Shown: piece by piece, positions 26,770 to 36,492 of the stretch
Layout: each line of letters begins with the position of its first letter
Position numbering within the stretch: position 1 is the first letter of the stretch
Source: Nitrospira_D sp019636945
GTDB taxonomy: Bacteria > Nitrospirota > Nitrospiria > Nitrospirales > Nitrospiraceae
Length of the DNA: 64,000 bases
Assembly (NCBI RefSeq): GCF_047338595.1
Contig: NZ_JBLFBO010000001.1
Coordinates: forward strand, 62,001-126,000
Reading direction: 5' to 3'
Made by a program: the position numbers and the translations under genes
Notes under the pieces: generated by a model
Database searches by the model: none
The model's input: only the letters and a program-made list of their open reading frames with translations
What the model was told of the DNA's origin: nothing

Positions 26770-29529
26770 CTAGCCCTTCACCCCTCGCCGCCGTCCCAGC
26801 CATTTCACCGCTTCGACGATGACCAAAGGAAGCAGCGCCATGGCCGCCATTAGTTCCCAGTCTTCAATCGGGAGCGGCGAGACCTTGAAGATAGGCTCCA
26901 TGAACGGAATCGTCAGAATGCCGACTTGTAAGGCAACCGATACCCCCACCGCCCAGAGGAGCGCACGGTTGCTTGTCACCCCCACGTGGAATAACGACCA
27001 GCGGTCGCTCCGGCAATTGAAGGCATGCACTAACTGAGCAGCAACCATCACGGTAAACGTCACCGTTCGAGCCTGGTCGATCGGCTGCTGCCAGATAAAC
27101 AAACTCAGCGAGAACGCGCTCAGAGCGATCACCGCCAACAGCAGCCCTTCTCCGGCGATGGCCCACAGCCTGCCACTTTCGAGTAGGCGCGCCTCTGTCT
27201 TCCGCGGCGGCTGTTGCATCAGATCCGGCGCTTTCGGATCGACCGCCAGGGCGAGCGCTGGGAAACCATCCGTCACGAGATTCATCCATAGAATGTGAAT
27301 CGGCAGGAGCGGAAGCGGCAAGCCGAACAGGGTCGCAAACAGCATGACGAGCACCTCGCTCATATTGCACGACAACAGAAAATGCACCGTCTTTCTGATG
27401 TTGTCGAAGATACCCCGCCCCTCCTCGACCGCGGCGGCGATCGAGGCAAAATTGTCGTCCGTCACGACCATGTCCGAGGCTTCTTTGGTCACATCGGTTC
27501 CGGCAAGACCCATCGCCACACCGATATCCGAGGCCTTAATCGCCGGCGCGTCATTGACCCCATCACCGGTCATGGCGACAATCGCCCCGTTTCGCTTCCA
27601 GGCCTGGACAACCCGGAGCTTATGCTCGGCAGACACCCGGGCATACACCGTCACGCGCTCGACCTGCTGCATCAATTGCTCGTCGGTGAGACCATCAAGC
27701 TCAGCACCGGACAAGGCCATGTCGTCATTGCGTTGCAAGCCGAGCTCGCGAGCGATCGCGACTGCGGTCTCCTTGTGATCACCGGTGATCATGGCGGTTC
27801 TGATGCCGGCTTGCCGGCAGAGACGCACTGCCTCTGTTGCTTCAGACCGCAAGGGATCTTTCATCGCGAGGAGCCCGAGAAAAATCAGATCGCGCTCAAC
27901 GTCTTCATCCGCAAGCACCTGCGAGCCGAGAGGCCTATAGGCGACGCCCAGGACCCGGAGAGCGTGCTGAGCCAACGACGCATTGGCGTCGCTGATCTGT
28001 TGCCGATGTGTCTCATCAAGTGCCTCGGTCCGTCCTTCGCGCGTGATACGCGCGGCACAGCGTGTTAGTAAGACATCGGGTGCTCCTTTGCTGTACGCCT
28101 GACGGCCTTGCTCTGTTCGGCGGACGATCGTCATCATCTTCCGCTCGGCATCAAACGGGATTTCCCTCTCCAATGATCCTTGGCCCTCCAATTCAGCCTT
28201 CGTGAGACCGGCCTTTGCGGCGGCCACGAGCAACGCCCCTTCTGTCGGATCACCGATGATCCGCCAGGTCCCGTTCTCTTGTTGCAACGTCGCGCCGTTA
28301 CACAGCACCGCCGCTTCCAACAACTGCCGCAGCCCAGACGGCAGGCGTGAGGGGTCTTCGAAAGTCGTTTCACGTTTCACGTTTAACGTTTCACGAATGT
28401 GTCCCACCGGTTCATACCCCTCGCCGGTGACCTCGAATGTTTCGCTACCGACCACTAACTTCGTCACCGTCATTTCATTTTTCGTCAATGTACCGGTCTT
28501 GTCTGTGCAGATCACGGTGGCGGAACCGAGTGTCTCGACGGCAGGAAGTTTACGAATCAGCGCATGTCGCTTAGCCATCCGCGTGACACCCAACGCCAGT
28601 GTAATCGTCACGACCGCGGGAAGTCCCTCCGGCACAGCTGCCACCGCCAGGCTGACCGAGACGAGAAACATCTCCACCAGCGGTTCTCCCCGGAGGGAGC
28701 CGAGCACGAAGACGATTGCGACAACCGTGAGCGCAAGCCACAGAAGTGTCGAGCCGAATTGTTCCAATCGTCGCTGCAACGGCGTTTCAGTACGCTCCGC
28801 CTCAGCGGCCTTCTGAATCAGAGCGGCGATCCGACCCAGCTCCGTACCCAGACCGGTCGCCACCACCAGTCCACGAGCCTTACCGGAGACGGCCACGGTG
28901 CCCATGAAGACCATGTTGCGCTGATCGGCCAAGGGAACATCGGTTGCCTCAAGCCGCTCTGCCTGTTTCTGCACAGGTGTCGATTCGCCGGTGAGGGAGG
29001 CCTCTTGCGCTTGGAAATTCGTCGTGTAAACCAAACGTGCATCGGCTGGAATCCGGTCCCCGGCTTCGAGAACAACCACGTCTCCCCTGACCAATTCTCG
29101 AGCCGGGATGGACCGCAGTGCGCCCTCGCGGATGACACGGGCCAGGGACACCGACATCTTGCGCAGTGCTGCCAGCGATCGCTCGGCTCGAAATTCCTGC
29201 ACAAACCCCAGCACCCCATTGAAAAACACAATGGCGAGAATCGCCGCTGCATCGATCCAGTCTTCCAACAAGCCGGAGACTATGGCAGCCCCGATCAGCA
29301 CCCACACGATCAGACTGGCGAATTGGGAAAGAAAAAGTTTCAGCAAGGAGGGAGGTGGAGCTTCGGGTAACTCGTTGGGGCCGTCTTGTGCCAACCGGCG
29401 TGCCGCAGCATCGATCGGCACGCCACAATTGAGGTCCGCCTGGAGTTCCTCAGCCAGTGCTTCTGCCGACCGGGCATACCAGGCTCTCGCGTTCACTCTC
29501 CCATTCGTTACCTGCGATGTCTTATCCAT
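26770..29529 (-). CDS. P2A-type calcium-transporting P-type ATPase
   Basis: 919 residues from the ATG at 29529, which follows GAGGGGGACG; the frame continues to 29547. CTDKTGTLTKNEMTV holds the phosphorylated aspartate; AAVPEGLPAVVTITLALG in M4 and MNLVTDGFPALALAVDP in M6 are typical of the SERCA/PMR1 group, which exports Ca2+ (or Mn2+). TGES and TGDGVNDAPA are present. In the cytosolic loop, an insertion reading HIRETLNVKRETTFED is encoded by a heptad nucleotide repeat also found in intergenic repeats of this window. A CaCA antiporter lies downstream, so this is a calcium-homeostasis locus. Confidence 0.92.
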   Translation of the reverse strand: MDKTSQVTNGRVNARAWYARSAEALAEELQADLNCGVPIDAAARRLAQDGPNELPEAPPPSLLKLFLSQFASLIVWVLIGAAIVSGLLEDWIDAAAILAIVFFNGVLGFVQEFRAERSLAALRKMSVSLARVIREGALRSIPARELVRGDVVVLEAGDRIPADARLVYTTNFQAQEASLTGESTPVQKQAERLEATDVPLADQRNMVFMGTVAVSGKARGLVVATGLGTELGRIAALIQKAAEAERTETPLQRRLEQFGSTLLWLALTVVAIVFVLGSLRGEPLVEMFLVSVSLAVAAVPEGLPAVVTITLALGVTRMAKRHALIRKLPAVETLGSATVICTDKTGTLTKNEMTVTKLVVGSETFEVTGEGYEPVGHIRETLNVKRETTFEDPSRLPSGLRQLLEAAVLCNGATLQQENGTWRIIGDPTEGALLVAAAKAGLTKAELEGQGSLEREIPFDAERKMMTIVRRTEQGRQAYSKGAPDVLLTRCAARITREGRTEALDETHRQQISDANASLAQHALRVLGVAYRPLGSQVLADEDVERDLIFLGLLAMKDPLRSEATEAVRLCRQAGIRTAMITGDHKETAVAIARELGLQRNDDMALSGAELDGLTDEQLMQQVERVTVYARVSAEHKLRVVQAWKRNGAIVAMTGDGVNDAPAIKASDIGVAMGLAGTDVTKEASDMVVTDDNFASIAAAVEEGRGIFDNIRKTVHFLLSCNMSEVLVMLFATLFGLPLPLLPIHILWMNLVTDGFPALALAVDPKAPDLMQQPPRKTEARLLESGRLWAIAGEGLLLAVIALSAFSLSLFIWQQPIDQARTVTFTVMVAAQLVHAFNCRSDRWSLFHVGVTSNRALLWAVGVSVALQVGILTIPFMEPIFKVSPLPIEDWELMAAMALLPLVIVEAVKWLGRRRGVKG
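28368..28396. repeat. GTTTCACG heptad repeat inside the calcium ATPase gene
   Basis: On the plus strand CGTTTCA- and CGTTTAA-type heptads follow one another about four times. The same words occur in the intergenic repeats near 29768, 55168 and 63421. Here they are translated in frame as part of an insertion in the ATPase cytosolic loop. Confidence 0.6.
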
Positions 29530-29930
29530 ACGTCTCGTCCCCCTCAATTCTCAGCAGGGTGCATGCCAAGCGGAATGCATGCTAGGAGGCATCTGTCTGC
29601 TGTTCGCTGTAGCGTAATGCCACGTGAGCGGAGCATCATGGTGGCCAAATGCAACAGGAAGAATGAGAGGTGCAAAGAGGGGTTATCGGTATGTCTTCTG
29701 AAATTTTATCGCCAAACACACGCTCTGGTAGGTCATTGTTCGCCTCTCGCACCTTCGATCCTGAATTGCAGGTTTCACATTCAACGTTTCAAGTTGCCCA
29801 GCAATCAAAAACCTCAGACCTGAAACAGGAGACTCGAAACTTGAAACGGTTGGCCCCCTATGTTTCATGCCTCACACGATTGAAAGCGACACGAGAATGC
29901 AGCTGACAGGTCTTCTCATCAACCTGCTCA
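29530..29930. repeat. ~400 bp intergenic region with GTTTCAAG / CTTGAAAC repeat
   Basis: Between the ATPase start and the antiporter stop. At about 29768-29855 the words GGTTTCACATTCAACGTTTC and, about 45 bases later, GAAACTTGAAACGG form an imperfect inverted pair of the same family as those flanking hypD/hypE and hypC/hypF. I see no gene in the rest. Confidence 0.6.
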
Positions 29931-30953
29931 TCATCCGTTAAAGAGCAGCCAGAGGCCCAGGATATAGACAATGATCATCAGCAAGCTATCCGGCTCGATC
30001 AGTCTAAACCGTCGTTCCGCGCGGTAGATGATCCCCATTAACCCAATGTTCATCATGACGATCGACCACAGGGCTGTGAGTGCATGAGTGGAACTGACGG
30101 TACTCAAAAGTCCTCCCTGTTGATAGGCGAGATCAGCAAAGAAAAACGCTGCCATATTGAAGGCGTTGCTGCCGAAGAGATTACCGACGGCCAGATCGAA
30201 CGCACCCAATCGTATCGCCGAAATCGAGACGACCAGTTCCGGCAATGAGGTCGTAATCGCCACCAGTGAGGTCCCGATAAAGGTCGCCGTGATGCCGCTT
30301 TCTTCTGCGATCCGCCCAGCAGACCAGGCTAAGATGGGGGCGGCGATCAACAGTGCCAGGGTACCGATGGAGAATCCCCACAGGGCCCGGCGAAGTTCGT
30401 TGCGGCGACTTCCCTCCATGCTGGGCTGCCCGGGATCAGCAATGGACTTGACGACGACTTGATGTTCGAGCTGACGACGGGTCATATCCTCTTGGCGAAA
30501 GACCAATCTCATGCCAAGAACATAGAGAGTCAGAAGCGCCAAACTCTCAATACCCACGCCGAGACGGACGACATCGATTCGTAACAGCACAAAAAACGCC
30601 GCGAGACCCGTCAACACCATGGCGAGTGCCGCCGTCAGCGTATGTCCAAAAGCCGCCTGTTGCCACACGCGCTTGTGACGATAGAGAAGATCGATAAGCC
30701 CCAGTGTCAACATGTTGCTCATGCCGGCGCCAAAAAGGTTGCCGGCTGCAAGATCCGGGGCGTCCATCCACCCTGCGCTCATGGTCGTGAATACTTCCGG
30801 CAAAGACGTCGCACCCGCCATCAGGACCGCACCGATCCACACCCGACCCAAACCGGTCAATTCGGCGATTCGATCTCCATGGTGGGAGAGTCTGGTTCCT
30901 ACGAGAACGATTGCTGCTGCGGTGACGGCAAAGACGAATCCCGGAATGATCAC
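29931..30953 (-). CDS. CaCA-family sodium/calcium antiporter
   Basis: 340 residues with about ten membrane helices arranged as two inverted halves. The alpha repeats are visible: GATSLPEVFTT...GNLFGAGMSN in the first half and ITTSLPELVVS...GNLFGSNAFN in the second, carrying the ion-binding acidic residues. A cytosolic loop of about 45 residues separates the halves. The family exchanges Na+ or H+ for Ca2+ at the inner membrane. It is downstream of the P2A calcium ATPase on the same strand, with a 400 bp gap, so the two probably share a physiological role but not necessarily a transcript. Confidence 0.88.
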   Translation of the reverse strand: MIIPGFVFAVTAAAIVLVGTRLSHHGDRIAELTGLGRVWIGAVLMAGATSLPEVFTTMSAGWMDAPDLAAGNLFGAGMSNMLTLGLIDLLYRHKRVWQQAAFGHTLTAALAMVLTGLAAFFVLLRIDVVRLGVGIESLALLTLYVLGMRLVFRQEDMTRRQLEHQVVVKSIADPGQPSMEGSRRNELRRALWGFSIGTLALLIAAPILAWSAGRIAEESGITATFIGTSLVAITTSLPELVVSISAIRLGAFDLAVGNLFGSNAFNMAAFFFADLAYQQGGLLSTVSSTHALTALWSIVMMNIGLMGIIYRAERRFRLIEPDSLLMIIVYILGLWLLFNG

Positions 30954-31061
30954 GGCGAGTTCTCCGGAGGGGTCAAAGCGGCAGGACAGACCCCACAGTC
31001 GGGCAAGCTCTACCCGGCAAGGCGTGAAGGCCCGATTACAATGGTGCGAGCGGCTGGGTGC

Positions 31062-31355
31062 CTACCATTGATCTTTGAAAAAGAGGAAGTATCCGATCGC
31101 GACCGCAATCGCTTGAAGCAGGATAAACCAGCGCAGGAGTCCCCAATGGGTGCCTGCACGGCTCTCCACCATTCTCATGCTCGCCATCATCGAAGGTTGT
31201 GAGAGAATGAAGGATGCCACCAGTTCTCGAGCATCTTCTCGGCTGAGGTTTCGCTCAAGCTGAACCTGTTCAATTGCTTTATTGCGGTTACCCTCTAACA
31301 GCGCTTCCAGAGCCTTCTTGGGAAGATCAACCTCCCATTGAATTTCGTTCGCCAT
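31062..31355 (-). CDS. Small membrane protein with an L7/L12-like helical pair
   Basis: 97 residues. The stretch KAIEQVQLERNLSREDARELV has the spacing of the C-terminal domain of ribosomal protein bL12 (KAVREATGLGLKEAKDLV type). One membrane helix lies at about 73-91 (LLRWFILLQAIAVAIGYFLFF). The protein at 37169-37450 has the same architecture. The function is unknown; it may be a membrane-anchored protein-interaction module. Confidence 0.7.
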   Translation of the reverse strand: MANEIQWEVDLPKKALEALLEGNRNKAIEQVQLERNLSREDARELVASFILSQPSMMASMRMVESRAGTHWGLLRWFILLQAIAVAIGYFLFFKDQW

Positions 31356-31536
31356 AATGGGAGGAGTCTACCAGAAAAGACTTCTTCCCGTCTCCATAGA
31401 TTTCCACCCGATATTCAGTGAGCCTCATGAATCGACTGCCTCCCGATTATCTCTTGAGGACATCCTATATCTAGGGGTGTACGACCCAACCCCATAGGCC
31501 GCACCCTCGATGAGAAGATCGAAAAGGAGGACGACC

Positions 31537-31689
31537 ATGAGTACCGTCACTGCAGAGATCCCTTTACACGAACAGGTTCAATCCTTTGTCCGTACACCGC
31601 GAAAAATGCTGATCAGCGGTCGATGGCATGATGCTGCATCTGGAAACTATTTGCTGCATAATTTTGGTTTTTCGGTTAGTTGTGCTTAG
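31537..31689 (+). pseudogene. Truncated aldehyde dehydrogenase, 5' fragment
   Basis: An ATG at 31537 after AAAAGGAGGACGACC opens a 50-codon frame. The first ~38 codons read like the N-terminus of aldehyde dehydrogenases (PRKMLISGRWHDAASGN, equivalent to the usual MLIGGEWVDAASG). The likeness then stops, and the frame ends at a TAG 12 codons later. The rest of the gene is absent. The good ribosome binding site suggests the 5' end and promoter of a once-functional gene remain. Confidence 0.7.
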
Positions 31690-31799
31690 TCCCCTATTAT
31701 GGCAATCTCCTGACTTATGCCTGGGCTATAGATGGTCTTCATGGATCAAACCCCTGCCCGTGATGGAATCCTCTTCCCTCACCTCTGACCGGAGCACTC
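31690..31799. other. Junction between dehydrogenase remnant and LolC/E gene
   Basis: A 110 bp stretch with no gene. It marks the point where the aldehyde dehydrogenase sequence was replaced by the sequence upstream of the permease. Confidence 0.4.
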
Positions 31800-33077
31800 G
31801 TGACCCTGCCCTATGAAATCTTCATCGGCCTGCGCTACTTGCGCGCCAAGCGCCGCAATCGGACGATTTCGCTGAACACGTTCGTATCGGTGGCCGGCAT
31901 CACACTGGGAGTGGCGGCACTGATCGGTGCGGTCGGCATCATGACCGGCTTTCAGGAGGATATTCAGAGCAAGATTCTCGGCACGACGGCCCATATCATC
32001 GTCCAAGAGCGGATGAAAGAACACATGAGCGACTATGACCGCCTCACCGAGAAGATCCAGACGGTACCGGAGGTTGTCGCTGCCACACCGTTCGTGTTCC
32101 GCCAAGTGTTGCTCACCTCACAAAGCGGGGTCCAAGGCATCATCTTGCGTGGGATCGATCCAAAACGAGAAGCCACTGTCACCGACCTTGCCAGAAACAT
32201 CACGGCGGGACGCTTGCTCGACCTCCTCACTCCGGTGAAAGCGATGCAGGCTCCGAACGATGCCTCTCACGGCGAACTGCGCACCGTTGAACGGCCAGGC
32301 ATTATTCTTGGCAAGGAGCTGGCACTTAAATTAGGGGTGGGCGTGGGCGATACGATCACCGTCGTCTCTCCCACCGGACCGATCAGTGCGATGGGCATGG
32401 TGCCAAAAATGCGAACATTCGCCGTGGTGGGCCTGTGCTCTTCGGGAATGTACAACTACGATTCTTCGCTTGCTTACATCGAGATTGGAGAGGCGCAGCA
32501 CTTGTTCAACCTGGGTGCGAGTGTCACCGGGATCGAGATCAAGGTGGCGGATGTGTTCCGTGCCGGAGACATCGCCTCCCAGATCGAACAGGAGCTGGGA
32601 TTCAGCCACGCGGCCAGAGACTGGATGCAGACAAATCGAAACACTTTCTCGTCCCTGAAGCTGCAGAAGACGATCATGTTTTTGCTCCTTATCCTCATCA
32701 CGATCGTCGCTTCATTCAACATTGTGAGCATGTTGACGATGATCGTGACGGAGAAACAAAAAGAAATCGCCATTCTCAAGACGATGGGCGCGACCAAGCG
32801 CAGCATCCGGCGGATTTTCATGCTGAATGGGCTGATCATCGGCGTCGCGGGGACGGCCGTCGGCATTCCGTTGGGCTATGCCTTTCTGTGGCTGGTGCAA
32901 ACGTTTTGGACCTTCGACCAGACCGTCTACGAAATCTCGACCATTCCGGTTCATGTGCTGGCGGAAGACGTGCTTCTGGTAGCCGGCTCTGCCATCCTGA
33001 TCAGCTTCTTGGCGACGATCTATCCGGCCAATCAAGCCGCAAAACTCGAACCAGTCGCCGCTTTGCGGTATGAATAG
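31800..33077 (+). CDS. LolC/LolE-type lipoprotein-releasing ABC permease
   Basis: 425 residues from a GTG at 31800 that follows CCGGAG; no ATG is in frame nearby. The start LPYEIFIGLRYLRAKRRNRTISLNTFVSVAGITLGVAALI is typical of the LolCE family. One N-terminal and three C-terminal membrane helices flank a large periplasmic domain, and the protein ends ANQAAKLEPVAALRYE. The family moves lipoproteins from the inner membrane to LolA with the LolD ATPase, which is not encoded beside it. Whether it is LolC or LolE cannot be decided. Confidence 0.88.
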   Translation: MTLPYEIFIGLRYLRAKRRNRTISLNTFVSVAGITLGVAALIGAVGIMTGFQEDIQSKILGTTAHIIVQERMKEHMSDYDRLTEKIQTVPEVVAATPFVFRQVLLTSQSGVQGIILRGIDPKREATVTDLARNITAGRLLDLLTPVKAMQAPNDASHGELRTVERPGIILGKELALKLGVGVGDTITVVSPTGPISAMGMVPKMRTFAVVGLCSSGMYNYDSSLAYIEIGEAQHLFNLGASVTGIEIKVADVFRAGDIASQIEQELGFSHAARDWMQTNRNTFSSLKLQKTIMFLLLILITIVASFNIVSMLTMIVTEKQKEIAILKTMGATKRSIRRIFMLNGLIIGVAGTAVGIPLGYAFLWLVQTFWTFDQTVYEISTIPVHVLAEDVLLVAGSAILISFLATIYPANQAAKLEPVAALRYE

Positions 33078-33255
33078 ATTCACGGGATCGAGGATTAGGG
33101 ACCGAGGGCTGAGTCCTATTCCTCATCACTGAACCTGATCTCCATCAATCATTTCCGATGGGGTCCGAAGAACTGCCCATCTTGAAGGGGATCACTCTGA
33201 CAATTCAGCACGGCGAGCCGCTGTGTCGCAAATCCGACTCGCACGCATTGTACTG

Positions 33256-33834
33256 TCAGGCGTCATTAGCTTCCCATTGCTCACGCGTGATGTGATACAA
33301 GCAATGCGTGCGCAGCGGACTGCTCACCGGAACTTTCGGGTGTTCAAAGGACTCGCCCGTGTGACGCATACCGATTCGGACCATCACAGCACATGACCTG
33401 CTATTGTCCACAGCCGTGAATGCCACGATTTCTGGAAAGTGGAGTTGTGTGAAGCCAACGCGAAGTCCGGCACATGCCGCTTCGGTCGCGTAGCCGTTGC
33501 CCCAATGTCGTGCAGCCAATCGCCAGCTGATCTCGATACCGGGCGAAAACGGCAACTCCGGTGCCGTCCGATGCAGACCCACGAAGCCGAGAAACTCCCG
33601 TCCATTTTTCGTTTCTACAGCCCACAAACCCCAGCCACGTTCAGCAATCAGACCTTCACAACGAGAGGCCAAGGCATCGCTTTCTGCACGGCTCAGCAGC
33701 GCGGGAAAGAACTCCATGACCGTTGGGTCGGCATTTAAGGCAGCGAATGGTTCTCGATCAGCTGCGCGCCACTGCCGCAGTCGAAGGCGAGCTGTATCGA
33801 TCTCGGCAGGCTTTACCACCTGTGCTACGTTCAC
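33256..33834 (-). CDS. GNAT acetyltransferase, RimJ/RimL type
   Basis: 192 residues from a GTG at 33834. The N-terminal TARLRLRQWRAADREPFAALNADPTVMEFFP and the motif HWGNGYATEAACAGLRVGF (acetyl-CoA binding) match the Acetyltransf_3 group. The family acetylates protein N-termini or small molecules using acetyl-CoA. It stands alone beside a methyltransferase gene on the same strand. The substrate is unknown. Confidence 0.85.
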   Translation of the reverse strand: MNVAQVVKPAEIDTARLRLRQWRAADREPFAALNADPTVMEFFPALLSRAESDALASRCEGLIAERGWGLWAVETKNGREFLGFVGLHRTAPELPFSPGIEISWRLAARHWGNGYATEAACAGLRVGFTQLHFPEIVAFTAVDNSRSCAVMVRIGMRHTGESFEHPKVPVSSPLRTHCLYHITREQWEANDA

Positions 33835-33912
33835 TCACAAGGCCTAACGCCGACGGTTAGCGGCGAGTGGCCGTATGGCGAACCTGCGCTCACAGGTAAG
33901 ATGGGCTTCGTC

Positions 33913-34506
33913 TCACCACACCGGGCCACCGATCTTTTCGGCTTCATAGTAATTATTTTCACCTTCATCGACATGCGTGCGGATCATGCGAAAGCCTAGG
34001 TGCTGGAGAGCCCGCGTGTACGCGATTCGACCAAGTGACCAGCATTCGAGACCGGTGGTGACATCCTGCCAGGTTCCGGTTTCGACGGGCGCGGTGAAGA
34101 GAAACCGCCCGCGTGGCTCGAGAATCTCCGAGATCCGATGAAGGAGGGCCAACTGCTCGTCCTCCCGAAGAAAGGACACGAGACCGATCGAGAGGACCGC
34201 CTCGAACGTCCGCCCAAAATAGTTACTCTCCAGAGCCGACGCGCATTGCGTGGGAATTGTGGGGAAACGCAATCGAAATTGTCTCAGCAATGTGGGTGAG
34301 GTATCGATCGCCCATACCGCGAGGCCAGCCTCCACGAGGACCTGCGTAATGGGATACCCTCCACCGCAGGCGATTTCGACGACAGGAGTCCCAAACGGGA
34401 GCGATCGTGCCCAACGCTCCACGAGCTCGACTCCGACACGGGATTGATCTCGATCGTCAAGATACTTCAGTGCTTGCATTTCGTAGAAACGGCCCACATC
34501 GATCAT
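33913..34506 (-). CDS. SAM-dependent methyltransferase, class I
   Basis: 197 residues. Motif I for S-adenosylmethionine binding is VVEIACGGGYPITQVLVEAG, with AIDTSPTLL as the acidic loop. FEAVLSIGLVSFL and ILEPRGRFLFTAP are the later motifs. The ATG follows GGAGGAAGTTGCC. The target cannot be inferred. It lies downstream of a ~800 bp region without genes. Confidence 0.85.
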   Translation of the reverse strand: MIDVGRFYEMQALKYLDDRDQSRVGVELVERWARSLPFGTPVVEIACGGGYPITQVLVEAGLAVWAIDTSPTLLRQFRLRFPTIPTQCASALESNYFGRTFEAVLSIGLVSFLREDEQLALLHRISEILEPRGRFLFTAPVETGTWQDVTTGLECWSLGRIAYTRALQHLGFRMIRTHVDEGENNYYEAEKIGGPVW

Positions 34507-35352
34507 ACGGCAACTTCCTCCAATAAGGAATCATGGGTCAAACTGAGAGTCCCCCCGGCTAGTTACCAGTACTCTCACCCACGCGATTCGGAAATGAGAC
34601 TTTCAAGATCAGGCATCCCACATCCGTTTGAATGGGCCATGAGGCTCAGCAGGAGAGCAACTTGCGTAATGGCCGGTCTCCAGCCGGAGCCACATGCGTC
34701 GTCATACAGATGTCCGCCCACAATAAAATTTTCTCTGGATAGGGATGTGGTTTCCCTCCAACGCGTGACGTAAACGTCGGCTCCATGAGTGGCAGCTGCC
34801 TATATCATGGAGAAGAGACTTATCCAATGGATGATATCCAGATGCTGCACCGGCAACACAAGCTACTCTCTTCGGTGTACACACACAAGTCTAGATCGGA
34901 GATCCGAAGCACGACAGGAATAAGATGAGGCCTGTGTCGAATAGCCTCAACTGTATCGAAGTGAAACAGTGCTGCGCACGATCGGGCTATTGATGGCCGA
35001 TTTGTCTGTGAATAAGGCCTGATTTCAATCCGGCCCATCGGGTGACTCTATTCGGTTGATGCAGTGAGAAAAAAGTGAGCCGAGGCTCTCTTCCGTCATG
35101 GTCTGGAGCGAAATCCTCAAGAAGTGGTGGGAAATAGGGAAACAGCTTCAGCACGAAAGCCCGCAAGGGGAACACCCGGACTTCTGCTGTAATTCGCAAC
35201 ATCTCAATGAACACAGCACGGTGAAACTCATAGGAGAAATGATCCGAGTACAAGAATAAGAACTGCGAGCACAGGGCGATCTCGAACTGTGCAGCAAGGT
35301 TTCATCGTTGACGAGTCCAAACGTACGCAGTAGCCTTGCACCTTTAGACCAT
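34507..35352. other. Gene-poor region, ~850 bp
   Basis: Several short open frames on both strands lack ribosome binding sites and resemble no family. It may be a decayed gene region. I find no tRNA, repeat or clear hairpin. Confidence 0.4.
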
Positions 35353-35823
35353 ATGATGCTTCACATCACTCGTGCAGACACACATGATGCGGAGGCCATT
35401 GCCACAATGGTCGGCGAACTCTTGCATGACATCATGGCAGCGGTAAACGACAAGAGCTTTGGCTTTGATCATGCCGACACGGTTGATCGCGCTCGTGCGT
35501 GGATGAAGGAAGGCCTGTACACCGTGTTACTTGCGCAACTGGACTCCAAGCCGGTTGGATTCCTTTCTCTGTATGAAAGCTACGCACTGTATACCGAAGG
35601 CATGTATGGGACGATCCCGGAGTTCTATGTCCGGTCAGCATACCGTTCTCAGAGGGTCGGCTCAGCATTGCTGATAGAAGCCAAGGCGATCGGTCATCAA
35701 CGAGAGTGGACACGTCTCGAAGTGACTACACCGCCGTTGCCGCAATTTGATCGAACCCTGAGCTTCTACCAACAGAATGGGTTCATCATCTCAGGCGGAC
35801 GCAAGCTAAAGCTGAATTTGTGA
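35353..35823 (+). CDS. GNAT acetyltransferase
   Basis: About 156 residues from the ATG at 35353; the frame opens at 35308. ITRADTHDAEAIATMVGELL begins the fold, and FYVRSAYRSQRVGSALLIEAKAIG is the acetyl-CoA motif (R-x-x-x-V-G-S). The C-terminal SFYQQNGFIISGGRKLKL is typical of the end of the fold. No Shine-Dalgarno is clear, so the start is uncertain. The substrate is unknown. Confidence 0.8.
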   Translation: MMLHITRADTHDAEAIATMVGELLHDIMAAVNDKSFGFDHADTVDRARAWMKEGLYTVLLAQLDSKPVGFLSLYESYALYTEGMYGTIPEFYVRSAYRSQRVGSALLIEAKAIGHQREWTRLEVTTPPLPQFDRTLSFYQQNGFIISGGRKLKLNL

Positions 35824-35893
35824 TGGAGCCGGTCATTCAACACTGAAAACGGTCATCTGATACGAAACACTTCCGAAACCTTGGTAGTCGTAT

Positions 35894-36319
35894 ATGCTTG
35901 GGAGACATCGGGTTGACTGGCCCATGCAGATCCTGCGCGCAGCGGTGTTCTACTTTCTCTTGGTGTTCGGGGCGGGGTTCCTGCTGGGAATTGGACGAGT
36001 CCTTCTCATCGTTCCGATGCTTGGTGAGAGAACGGCAGAACTGCTGGAAATGCCATTGATGCTCGGCGTCATCGTCGCCGCAGCCAGATGGGTAGTCCGT
36101 CGCAGGTTTGATACTCGGCAATTTTCTGCGCTGTGCGTCGGCTTCATTGCCCTGGGCCTTGTCTTGGTAGCCGATCTGGCCGTAGGAATATGGCTACGCG
36201 GGATATCGGCAGCCGAGGTGTTCCTGAACCGAGATCCTGTGTCAGGCGCTGCCTACTACGCGGCGCTCCTGCTCTTTGCAGTTATGCCGGCGATTCTTGC
36301 TCGCCGCCGGCATGCCTAA
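35894..36319 (+). CDS. Uncharacterised four-helix membrane protein
   Basis: 141 residues, with about four hydrophobic segments (near 14-36, 50-65, 80-98, 118-135). FYFLLVFGAGFLLGIGRVLLIVP and ERTAELLEMPLML recur in a widespread family of small inner-membrane proteins without known function. An alternative start is the ATG at 35924. It is on the plus strand 70 bases after the GNAT gene. Confidence 0.65.
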   Translation: MLGRHRVDWPMQILRAAVFYFLLVFGAGFLLGIGRVLLIVPMLGERTAELLEMPLMLGVIVAAARWVVRRRFDTRQFSALCVGFIALGLVLVADLAVGIWLRGISAAEVFLNRDPVSGAAYYAALLLFAVMPAILARRRHA

Positions 36320-36492
36320 TTGGATATTGAGAAGTCCTCCCGCTTTGCTCTCGTATCGCTCCGAGTGGGTGAAGCGTCATTCGCTTTCGAGATTCGAGCA
36401 ACGAGGTACGACGGTGCGGTCTTGCCTGCGGAACGGCGCGTCTTGGATTTCGTCGGCTTAGTCACGCCATGCACCGGAATTGATGCGGTCTC

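Noticed and set aside
33835..33912. GCCTAACGCC...GGTTAGCGGCG after a GNAT gene, resembling an integron attC site
   Set aside because: The second core does not fit GTTRRRY and no long imperfect palindrome follows.
34444..35253. Several short open frames in the gene-poor stretch
   Set aside because: No ribosome binding sites, overlapping on both strands, and no resemblance to known families.
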